A stretch of DNA of 64,000 bases from NCBI RefSeq assembly GCF_016827595.1, contig NZ_JAECMS010000006.1, forward strand, positions 62,001-126,000, in the 5' to 3' direction. A model generated the notes under the pieces. That model saw only the letters and a list, made by a program, of their open reading frames with translations, had not been told where the DNA came from and ran no database searches. Origin of the DNA: Luteirhabdus pelagi. Its GTDB lineage: Bacteria; Bacteroidota; Bacteroidia; Flavobacteriales; Flavobacteriaceae. The translations under genes were made by a program, and so were the position numbers. Positions 18,244-24,892 of the stretch are shown here, in pieces (position 1 is the first letter of the stretch; each line of letters opens with the position of its first letter).

Positions 18244-19096
18244 AGTTCCAGTATTAAAAGTTTGACAATCCCCTTCCTAGTTCAGCGTGAAATTTTAAGG
18301 GGTGTTTGTTTGGATTTCCCTACGTGCACCAGCACAATGGATAAAGTGGGTTTTGTCAAGACTTTTGGGAAACAAATCAGGAGTGTATGCGACGTGGTAA
18401 AACCGTGGCCCTTTCGTTGGGAAGGGCAATTGGTTTTCAAGGAAGTAGAGACCTTATTTTTTGTCAAAACCTGCTTGGTCTTGACAAGTTCCATTAGGGT
18501 GTTAGCAATTCCTTTGAAGCGAATCGTGAAATTGGCGTACCGGGGTTAAGCGTATAGAACGGTGAGTATCAAAGAAGAATTGGTTACACCGTTCCAGTTT
18601 TTCGATGTCCCGAAAAACGACAAGGGCTTTATCCATTATAAACCCCTTAAAATGTGTAAGACATCGATTCGGTTTTTAGGGATTTGACCGCGTCGAAAAT
18701 CCTGTTAAGAAAACAGAAGTGATGGCTTTCCGATGAAAAGCAAACTTAATTCAATTTTGGCTCTGGAATGTAATATTGCTTCCCAGCCTTAGCGGTGAGG
18801 TGAGCGAAATGGAAAGTTGAAATTGGGAATTGTATCCAAGATCTTTGTAGTGAAGATCTTTTCCGGAAATGAAGTGATAGCCCGCATTTTTCAGCAGACG
18901 AGCATGGAATGTATGTAAAATGTGCTGAGTGTATTGAAAGTAATCGGAAGGAAGCTAAAATCTCAGCTCAAAAGGAAACGGAATAAATGAGTAGGGTCAG
19001 AAGCGATGGCTTCATGCCGTAGTCTTTTGATGAAAGTATTTTACGAGCTTAACTTTCGGCAATATGTATGATAATGAACCCTTTTAGCAACTTCAA
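18244..19096. other. 853-bp region without a credible gene; inverted repeats
   Basis: Short frames exist here on both strands (for example 18232-18549 and 18282-18494), but their composition is poor, they oppose each other and they lack recognisable domains. The DNA is less AT-rich than the cargo around it. It contains a widely spaced perfect 10-bp inverted repeat (18353-18362 with 18478-18487, TTGTCAAGAC / GTCTTGACAA) and a closer 8-bp one (18557-18564 with 18587-18594, GAACGGTG / CACCGTTC). The direct pair AAGATCTTT / AAGATCTTTT lies near 18838-18862. It may encode a structured RNA or a maintenance or regulatory site, or be degraded sequence. Confidence 0.5.
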
Positions 19097-20089
19097 TTAC
19101 CAGTCCAATCCTCTTATTCTTTTTTGTAATTGTGTAAGACGTTTTAGCATAGCATCCCAAGTTTTAGATTCGCCAACAAACATATTTTCTCGCATCACAT
19201 CATAATCATTTTCGTAATCCGCAATTACTTTATCAGGTGGGACTATCTGAATTAAGCTAGGTTTATGATTGTTGTAATCTATACCTCTTAATGGCGAAAA
19301 GGCACTTCGATGTTCGGCAATATGGTAAAACAATTTTCCATTTTCAAGAGCTTTGTCTGCGTGGTCTGTATCCATCAACTTTTCCAAATCATAAAGATGA
19401 CGGCTCAATCTATCAATTCTTATATTTTGCTTTTGCCATTCCTCGTGTAGCAAGAATATTTTTTCTAAAAAAGTTCTTTGCGGTTCAACAGTCCTCACAT
19501 TAAAAGTTGGATTTGCAAAATCCGCCGACTCAAATTCTCTATCTACTATGGACTGTATAGGAACATCCTCACAGGGTTCACGAAGTGACCTGCAACTAAT
19601 TTCCAAAAGCACCCTCGGCTCTATGTACTCGCTCTTTTTTGTCAACGGCTCATAGGTAATGTAAATTTGCAAAGGGTCAGTGTCAGAATCTTCAAAAGGT
19701 TCAATGCCTATCGAAGAAATAGATAACTTACTTTTCTCGATCGCTTCTGTTATATCGGTCAGTAGCTCTGTGCTTATAAATTTGGCACTTTTCTTTCTTA
19801 GTTTCTTTATTTGCGAACGGGACAAATCCCCTTCCATATTAAAATATGCACGGTCAATGGCCAAGTCTATATCTTCTGAAAATCGATTTATCAAATCATA
19901 GCCTTTGCTTAGCGAAGTACCACCTTTAAACACAAAGGCTTCTGCATACGGCAAGGAAAAAACGATGCGAAGCATTTCTGTGACCCACCAATCTTTTTCA
20001 ACTGCAAATGCAGGAAGATTTGCCCTTACACCAGCTTGGGTAAATATTCTTGTTTTCTGTTCGTTGGTTAGGTTTATAAAATCACTCAT
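19097..20089 (-). CDS. abiEii: AbiEii nucleotidyltransferase toxin
   Basis: A 330-residue toxin of the type IV toxin-antitoxin pair AbiE. The DNA polymerase beta-like nucleotidyltransferase core is visible: FVFKGGTSLSKGYDLINRFS at about 57-76 (the GGTSL helix motif), then EDIDLAID, which supplies the Asp-x-Asp metal ligands at about 77-84. Further family marks are the RVLLEISCR strand and the LSRHLYDLEKLM segment near 235-246. Family members transfer nucleotides to tRNA or similar acceptors and stop growth, giving abortive infection or element stabilisation. The start overlaps the end of the antitoxin gene by eight bases, the usual AbiE order. The frame is intact. Confidence 0.9.
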   Translation of the reverse strand: MSDFINLTNEQKTRIFTQAGVRANLPAFAVEKDWWVTEMLRIVFSLPYAEAFVFKGGTSLSKGYDLINRFSEDIDLAIDRAYFNMEGDLSRSQIKKLRKKSAKFISTELLTDITEAIEKSKLSISSIGIEPFEDSDTDPLQIYITYEPLTKKSEYIEPRVLLEISCRSLREPCEDVPIQSIVDREFESADFANPTFNVRTVEPQRTFLEKIFLLHEEWQKQNIRIDRLSRHLYDLEKLMDTDHADKALENGKLFYHIAEHRSAFSPLRGIDYNNHKPSLIQIVPPDKVIADYENDYDVMRENMFVGESKTWDAMLKRLTQLQKRIRGLDW

Positions 20090-20687
20090 AATAATACATT
20101 AATAAATCCCCGAAAATATCGGCTATCCAAGAAGGTGCCAGCTTCATATCTTGGTATATGTTCTCAGGGTCTTCTTTTTTTAGTTGATCTTTAATCTTGG
20201 CAATTTCTTCTTTGGTCACCTTTTCTTTTCCAATCTCTTTTAATGCCTGTATTGCAAGACCGCTCAATCTACCCTTGGCTGACAAATTTTTCGGGCTGGC
20301 CTTCTTAAATTTTATTTTTCGCTTGCCTATTGTAATGGTTCGTGGTGAACCATCTGTTAAAAAAACTGCATTCAGCGGAACTTGTGTTGAAAGTCCAAGT
20401 AAATTCAAAGCTTGTATTCCCGTTGGAATTATCCGAGCATTATCACGAAGTGCTATTTCCTCTGCAATGGTCTCTATGTCTGGATAGAGCACCCCTAATA
20501 ATTCATCTCTTTCAGGATAGAGATATATACCACGTGCCATACGTTCCAAAAAACCCTCATTGGTAAGTCGCAATAGAGACTTCTTGGTATTTTCTACACC
20601 ATACTTTATTTCAAAGTCTGATGGCATTACTATCCTCCCCTTTTTCCCAGCTTGGATTTCGTTTCTTATTTTTTCTTTTACTGACAT
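20082..20687 (-). CDS. abiEi: AbiEi antitoxin/transcriptional repressor
   Basis: A 201-residue antitoxin with an N-terminal winged helix (VMPSDFEIKYGVENTKKSLLRLTNEGFLERMARGIYLYP, roughly residues 20-58 including the wing) and a C-terminal domain that counters the toxin. The longest frame extends upstream to 20822, but that part would span the operator and promoter, so the ATG at 20687 (MSVKEKIRNE) is chosen. AbiEi proteins bind inverted repeats in their own promoter, and a perfect 10-bp inverted repeat is present 16 bases upstream. The gene precedes and overlaps abiEii, forming the complete module. It protects the ICE from loss and may act against phage. Confidence 0.88.
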   Translation of the reverse strand: MSVKEKIRNEIQAGKKGRIVMPSDFEIKYGVENTKKSLLRLTNEGFLERMARGIYLYPERDELLGVLYPDIETIAEEIALRDNARIIPTGIQALNLLGLSTQVPLNAVFLTDGSPRTITIGKRKIKFKKASPKNLSAKGRLSGLAIQALKEIGKEKVTKEEIAKIKDQLKKEDPENIYQDMKLAPSWIADIFGDLLMYYYE

Positions 20688-20702
20688 CAATTTTTTTTTA
20701 AT

Positions 20703-20733
20703 TTGTCCCAAATATATGCTTTTTTTGGGACAA
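20703..20733 (-). promoter_or_regulatory. Palindromic operator overlapping a -7 box, abiE operon
   Basis: A perfect 10-bp inverted repeat (TTGTCCCAAA / TTTGGGACAA) with an 11-base spacer lies 16-46 bases upstream of the AbiEi start. Its spacer and one arm contain TATATTTG on the minus strand, a full match to the Bacteroidetes -7 consensus TAnnTTTG. A clear -33 TTTG at the standard distance is missing. Repressor binding here would block transcription, which fits AbiEi autoregulation. Confidence 0.7.
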
Positions 20734-20749
20734 TTAAGACGCAAAAAAC

Positions 20750-20941
20750 ATAAAACAGTTAAGGCAAGATGCAGGGCTATCCCAACAGCAATTTGCTGAA
20801 TATACAGGGTTTTCAGTTTCATATATCCAAAAATTCGAAGAAGGAAAAAGGGAAATGAAAAACAATCATTTGATACGTTTTTCTAAGGTTTTAGAATTGA
20901 AGCCATTCTATAGGAGTATTAAACCATTCACTTTATTATAA
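20750..20941 (+). pseudogene. Relic XRE-family HTH gene lacking a start codon
   Basis: A plus-strand frame of 63 codons reads as an XRE domain: IKQLRQDAGLSQQQFAEYTG (helices 1 and 2), FSVSYIQKFEEGKREM (recognition helix), then the closing helix and a TAA at 20939-20941. No ATG, GTG or TTG precedes the domain. A TAA lies four codons upstream of the first homologous residue and the first in-frame ATG is after the recognition helix. So it is either truncated, or begins at the ATA at 20750, which would be abnormal. It is tail-to-tail with the integrase and head-to-head with abiEi, suggesting the AbiE module replaced its promoter and start. Confidence 0.65.
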
Positions 20942-20942
20942 T

Positions 20943-22190
20943 TTATAATCCAAATTTATGCTTAGGTAAGCTACTATTATTTAGTTGTAATTTCAAATTC
21001 CTCATATCATTGCTTATTTTTTCTTCTAGAACCCTCGCATATACCTGTGTTGTGGTAATCTTGGTGTGTCCAAGCATCTTTGAGACTGTTTCTATTGGAA
21101 CCCCATTTGACAGGGTTACGGTTGTTGCGAATGTATGTCTTGCGGAATGAAAGGTAAGGTGCTTATGAATGCCTAACTGGTCTGCAATCTCCTTAATATA
21201 TTGATTGATTTTTTGATTTGTAAACACTGGCAGCAACGAATCCGATACTGCGGGATGTTCTTTATAGAAGTCCAAAATATCCAAGGCCTTCGGTAGCAAT
21301 GGAACTTTATAGGGTTGCCCATTCTTGCCCCTTGTCGAAAAAATCCAGTAATCCCCATCGATGCCACGGTGGATCTCGTTTTCAGTGAGATTCTTGACAT
21401 CGGTGTAGGAGAGTCCGGTATAACAGCTAAATAAAAAAAGGTCCCTAACAATACTCCAACTCTCGTTTTGAATCTCTGCACCTTCCCACAACCTCAAATC
21501 CTCCCTTGAAAGGTATTCCTTCGTGTTTTTGATAAACTTGAGCTTGTATCGGCCAAAGGGATTCTTGTCAAGCCATTCAAGATCTAAGGCTAGGTTCATC
21601 AATTTTCGTAGGCGCTCCAGATGTTTCATAATACCGTTATTCGTCAATGATCTTGATTTTTGTAATGGTTCACCCTTGCGGAGAAACTGTTCAAAATCAA
21701 TAATGAAGCTATAAGAAAGCTGTTTCAGAAATATATCGTTGGTTTTCAGCTTTTGGGAAAGAAACCTTTTGAGATAATTCTCCGTGGCATAATAGTTTTT
21801 TAAGGTTCCTGGTCGAAGCACTCCCACCATATTTTCGTTGTGATATTGTATCAGATCGAGTAAGGATTTGTGGTCGTCGTCATGCCCGACGAACCTAGCC
21901 TTTATAGTTTTCGCCGTAATAAGCTTATATTCAGACTGTAACTCCTTATGACAAGCAAGTAGTTTGGTATACACTTGATCCAAATAATCGTTCAATTCCT
22001 TCGCTTCATACGATTTTTGGGTACTTCTCTTGGATTTGGTATCCCAATAGGTAACCGAAGTAGACCTCTGTAAACTGATTTCTGAACGTTTTCCATCAAC
22101 GGTAATTCGGGCATAGATTGGAGCAAATCCATCTTTTTCCTTCGCTAGATTTATCCAAAAATGGATACTGAAAGTTCTTGAATTCTGCAT
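20943..22190 (-). CDS. int: Tyrosine recombinase (ICE integrase, IntDOT-like)
   Basis: A 415-residue site-specific recombinase that integrates and excises the element at the adjacent tRNA-Pro gene. It has an N-terminal arm-binding domain (FSIHFWINLAKEKDGFAPIY, the flavobacterial Arm-DNA-bind motif), a core-binding SAM-like domain at about 100-200, and a catalytic domain. The catalytic part shows HSARHTFAT (His-x-x-Arg), LGHTKITTTQVYAR (His and the Tyr nucleophile), and TGLSYTDVKNL where the first catalytic Arg is expected but Ser is present; the same substitution is known in IntDOT of CTnDOT. The start at MQNSRTF is chosen over a frame 15 codons longer because it matches where the family begins. 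Confidence 0.93.
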   Translation of the reverse strand: MQNSRTFSIHFWINLAKEKDGFAPIYARITVDGKRSEISLQRSTSVTYWDTKSKRSTQKSYEAKELNDYLDQVYTKLLACHKELQSEYKLITAKTIKARFVGHDDDHKSLLDLIQYHNENMVGVLRPGTLKNYYATENYLKRFLSQKLKTNDIFLKQLSYSFIIDFEQFLRKGEPLQKSRSLTNNGIMKHLERLRKLMNLALDLEWLDKNPFGRYKLKFIKNTKEYLSREDLRLWEGAEIQNESWSIVRDLFLFSCYTGLSYTDVKNLTENEIHRGIDGDYWIFSTRGKNGQPYKVPLLPKALDILDFYKEHPAVSDSLLPVFTNQKINQYIKEIADQLGIHKHLTFHSARHTFATTVTLSNGVPIETVSKMLGHTKITTTQVYARVLEEKISNDMRNLKLQLNNSSLPKHKFGL

Positions 22191-22248
22191 GATTACTGGT
22201 TTTAGGTGAAACTCGTGTTTTATGCAGAAAGTCAAATCGAAAAGTATG

Positions 22249-22391
22249 TCAACCCAGGTTGATACTACAATGTAGTGAAAAAATATCGTAAAAAACAGGT
22301 AACCGAATAGGTAACTTTTGAAACCAAAAAAAAGCTAATCAAATGAAATCAACAAAAATGAAAAATGCTGATAATCATAAGATTAGCTTTT
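22249..22391. repeat. Inverted and direct repeats between int and tRNA, possible attachment arm sites
   Basis: This AT-rich stretch between the integrase start and the tRNA 3' end contains a perfect TCAACC-CA-GGTTGA palindrome (22249-22262), two copies of GGTAAC eleven bases apart (22299 and 22310), and a perfect 11-bp inverted repeat (AAAAGCTAATC at 22330-22340, GATTAGCTTTT at 22381-22391) with a 40-base spacer. Repeats at this spot are expected for integrase arm-type and excisionase sites. The assignment is positional only. Confidence 0.4.
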
Positions 22392-22418
22392 GAAAGGTAT
22401 CCACTGATACCCATTTCG

Positions 22419-22440
22419 TCGGGATGACAGGATTTGAACC
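22419..22440. other. Likely right attachment site (att core in tRNA 3' end)
   Basis: The 3' part of the tRNA-Pro gene, from the discriminator base into the T arm, is where the ICE and chromosome meet. A second copy should mark the other end of the element, but none is found between positions 1 and 22418, so the left end is outside the window. The exact length of the shared core is unknown. Confidence 0.5.
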
Positions 22441-22493
22441 TGCGACCCCACGCCCCCCAGGCGTGTGCGCTAACCGGGCTGCGCCACATCCCG
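22419..22493 (-). tRNA. tRNA-Pro (anticodon GGG)
   Basis: A 75-base tRNA on the minus strand. The acceptor arms CGGGATG and CATCCCG pair perfectly and an A is the discriminator base. The anticodon stem CACGC/GCGTG closes a 7-base loop CTGGGGG, which reads GGG for proline. The T loop GGTTCAAATCC is canonical, and CCA is not encoded. The 3' end points toward the integrase, so the gene is the ICE insertion site and stays intact, as is usual for tRNA-targeting recombinases. Confidence 0.95.
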
Positions 22494-22506
22494 AAAAATT
22501 GGAAGG

Positions 22507-22537
22507 CAAAAATACACATTGTATCACCATTTGCAAA
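22507..22537 (-). promoter_or_regulatory. tRNA-Pro promoter (TTTG, 19 bp, TATTTTTG)
   Basis: On the minus strand a -33 TTTG (22534-22537) is separated by exactly 19 bases from TATTTTTG (22507-22514), a full match to the Bacteroidetes primary-sigma consensus TTTG-N19-TAnnTTTG. The tRNA 5' end is 13 bases downstream, leaving a short leader. This is the clearest promoter in the window and anchors the phylum assignment. Confidence 0.85.
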
Positions 22538-22593
22538 CTAATTGCAGCAATCAACTTTAAAATTGGGTAGGGTATTTCAAGTTGTAGCTGTTA

Positions 22594-22601
22594 TATTTTT
22601 G
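22594..22601 (+). promoter_or_regulatory. Possible -7 box of the cytochrome operon
   Basis: TATTTTTG matches TAnnTTTG, 57 bases before the GTG start of the cytochrome b-like gene, but no TTTG or TTG sits at the expected distance upstream. A second partial box (TACTTTTC, near 22630) is nearer to the gene. Either could drive the operon. Confidence 0.35.
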
Positions 22602-22657
22602 AACACCTATTCTTATTCTCAAAAAAGTTGTACTTTTCAAAAAACTAAGGAATTACT

Positions 22658-23479
22658 GTGACAAAAACTGTGCATACCCTCTATGTCGGCACCATGGCCG
22701 CAATCGTTTTGGCCGTTTTCGCTTATCTCTCTTATACCGGTTATACCTATTATACAACTCCTTTGGAAGAACGCTTCTACCACCCAAGGCACGATTGGTT
22801 CAAGCCAAGCGGACTATATGGACAAGGGCTAGGAATTATAGGAACCTTTCTCATCCTTTTCGGAGTAAGCATCTATATCGCTCGAAAGCGCTATAATTTT
22901 ATGTCGAAATACCTTAAATTGAAATATCTCCTAGAGTTTCACATCTTCCTATGTACACTTGGTCCCATTATGGTGTTGTTCCATACCGCCTTTAAATTTG
23001 GAGGTATTGTATCCATCGCATTCTGGAGCATGGTTGCCGTGGTGGCCAGTGGTGTCATCGGTCGGTTTATCTACATTCAAATACCAAGAACTATTGAAGG
23101 ACGCGAACTGAGCCTACAAGAGGTGAAAGGGATGAAGACCAACCTAACCGGAATCCTCAGTTCAAAATATGACCTTGATGGCGGGCAAATACAATCTTTT
23201 TTAGACTATACCGATACCGAAAGTAGCAAAAAACCTTCCCTGCGTTCGCTCCGCAGCATGTTAGCGAAAGAAAGTGTTCCAAAGGAGGATCAAAAACAAG
23301 TATTGAAATTGGTTAAGGACGAGCGTAGGCTCAATAAACGAATTGGCCGATTAGAGTTGATGAAGCGCTTATTCAAATATTGGCACGTGGCACATATGCC
23401 GTTTGCCCTCATTATGCTAGTAATTGTGGTAATCCATGTGGGTGTTGCCATCGCCTTCGGATATCGTTGGATATTTTAA
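22658..23479 (+). CDS. Cytochrome b-like inner-membrane protein
   Basis: A 273-residue protein with GTG start and about five transmembrane helices (roughly 10-28, 53-73, 89-111, 114-137, 248-268). His residues placed inside or next to helices (EFHIFLCTLGPIMVLFHTAF around 92-109; WHVAHMPFALIM and VVIHVG near 242-262) are suited to bind two b-type haems. A soluble charged loop of about 90 residues separates helices four and five. It is the first gene of the electron-transfer cluster and stops two bases before the flavoprotein start. The likely role is to pass electrons from the cytoplasmic flavoprotein to periplasmic c-type cytochromes. I do not recognise a named family beyond resemblance to ferric-reductase and cytochrome b folds. 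Confidence 0.65.
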   Translation: MTKTVHTLYVGTMAAIVLAVFAYLSYTGYTYYTTPLEERFYHPRHDWFKPSGLYGQGLGIIGTFLILFGVSIYIARKRYNFMSKYLKLKYLLEFHIFLCTLGPIMVLFHTAFKFGGIVSIAFWSMVAVVASGVIGRFIYIQIPRTIEGRELSLQEVKGMKTNLTGILSSKYDLDGGQIQSFLDYTDTESSKKPSLRSLRSMLAKESVPKEDQKQVLKLVKDERRLNKRIGRLELMKRLFKYWHVAHMPFALIMLVIVVIHVGVAIAFGYRWIF

Positions 23480-23481
23480 AT

Positions 23482-24822
23482 ATGAGTGAAGTAGTTTTAG
23501 AAGAAATCATCATTTACGGCATCGTAGCCCTATTTTGCCTAACTATTGTAATATTCTATCTTCGGAAGATAAAAACCACCTCCGAAACCACACGAAAAAA
23601 AGTTGAAACGGCGAAAGAGGAAGGGTTACATGAACCGGTTTCGCTTCATCCTTTTATCAACCTCAACACCTGTATAGGAAGTGCCGCCTGTGTTGCTGCC
23701 TGTCCCGAACAGGACATATTGGGCATAGTCGATGGAAAGGCTACCGTCATCAATGCATCGAACTGCGTCGGCCACGGGGCTTGTTTTCATGCCTGTCCCG
23801 TAGAAGCAATTTCCCTTCGTATCGGAACCGAAAAACGCGGTGTGGATCTTCCCCATATCAATGAAAATTTTGAAACCAATGTAAAGGGCATTTATATCGC
23901 TGGCGAATTGGGGGGAATGGGACTAATTAAAAACTCCGTAGAACAAGGCCAGCAGGCAGTTCAATATATGGTAAAGGCAAAAAAGCCCAAAAAAGAAGGG
24001 ATTATCGATGTCGCAATAGTAGGAGCTGGCCCCGCTGGAATTTCCGCAACCCTTGAAGCAAAAAAGCAAGGATTAAAAAGCCTGACCTTCGAACAAGAAT
24101 CGCTGGGTGGTACCGTTTTCACCTTTCCGCGCTCGAAGGTGGTTATGACCAACCCAATGGAATTGCCCTTACACGGAAAAGTAAAGCTCTACGATACTTC
24201 AAAAAAAGAATTGCTTTCCCTTTGGAAAAAAGTAATAAACGAACACGATTTAGAAATTAGGGAACAAACAAAAATAGAACAGGTAATTCCACAAGAAAAC
24301 AAAACCTTCAAATTGATTACCAATAAAGGAGAAGAGCATTTCGCTAACAATGTGCTGCTTTCCATAGGAAGAAGGGGTAGCCCAAGAAAATTAGATGTCC
24401 CCGGTGAAGAATCCAAGAAGGTGGCATACAGACTCTTAGAACCCGAGCGTATCGCTAATGAAAAAATTTTGGTTGTCGGAGGTGGGGATTCTGCCATCGA
24501 AGCTGTTCTATTATTGAAAGACGAAAACGAGGTCATTCTTTCCTATCGAAAAGATAAGTTCTCTCGCTTGAAACCGAAGAACAAGGAAAAAATAAAACAG
24601 GCAGCCGAAAATGAAGAGATCAAGATTATTTACAGTTCGAATTGTGTGGCTATAAATGAAGATTCTGTTTTGTTGAAAGTAGAAGGTGAAGAAGATACAC
24701 GCCAACTTAAAAATGATCGTGTATACATTTTCGCCGGTGGTGAAATGCCCACCAATTTTTTACAGAAAGCAGGGATCGAGATTACGAAGCGATTTGGATA
24801 TATTTTGAAAAAACATAAGTGA
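23482..24822 (+). CDS. FAD/NAD(P)-dependent oxidoreductase with ferredoxin-like domain
   Basis: A 446-residue protein. An N-terminal helix (about 8-27) anchors it to the membrane. A ferredoxin-like domain follows at about 60-115 with CIGSAACVAACP and CVGHGACFHACP; each has three Cys, with Ser or His where the second Cys of CxxCxxCxxxCP belongs. The rest is a thioredoxin-reductase-like flavoprotein: FAD motif VGAGPAGISA at about 178 and NAD(P) motif VVGGGDSAIEA at about 332, without the CxxC redox pair of thioredoxin reductase, resembling YpdA. It probably oxidises NAD(P)H and reduces the cytochrome b-like protein encoded upstream. The start is at MSEVV, two bases after the upstream stop; a longer frame would overlap that gene. 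Confidence 0.8.
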   Translation: MSEVVLEEIIIYGIVALFCLTIVIFYLRKIKTTSETTRKKVETAKEEGLHEPVSLHPFINLNTCIGSAACVAACPEQDILGIVDGKATVINASNCVGHGACFHACPVEAISLRIGTEKRGVDLPHINENFETNVKGIYIAGELGGMGLIKNSVEQGQQAVQYMVKAKKPKKEGIIDVAIVGAGPAGISATLEAKKQGLKSLTFEQESLGGTVFTFPRSKVVMTNPMELPLHGKVKLYDTSKKELLSLWKKVINEHDLEIREQTKIEQVIPQENKTFKLITNKGEEHFANNVLLSIGRRGSPRKLDVPGEESKKVAYRLLEPERIANEKILVVGGGDSAIEAVLLLKDENEVILSYRKDKFSRLKPKNKEKIKQAAENEEIKIIYSSNCVAINEDSVLLKVEGEEDTRQLKNDRVYIFAGGEMPTNFLQKAGIEITKRFGYILKKHK

Positions 24823-24892
24823 AAAAGAAAAATTCATACCTTTAATACACCTAGCCTATAACATCCTGAAACGATTCATAGCAAATAGCATA

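Noticed and set aside
18232-18549. Frames of 70-105 codons on both strands in the ICE gap
   Set aside because: They oppose each other and start inside or near radC's promoter, and the proteins have no recognisable fold or signal; treated as non-coding.
20687-20822. Longer N-terminus for AbiEi reaching to 20822
   Set aside because: The extra 45 residues would be encoded by the operator, promoter and relic XRE gene, and the family begins at the winged helix.
1-22418. Second copy of the tRNA-Pro 3' end marking the left ICE border
   Set aside because: I searched by eye for the T-arm and acceptor sequence on both strands and did not find it; the border is probably outside the window.
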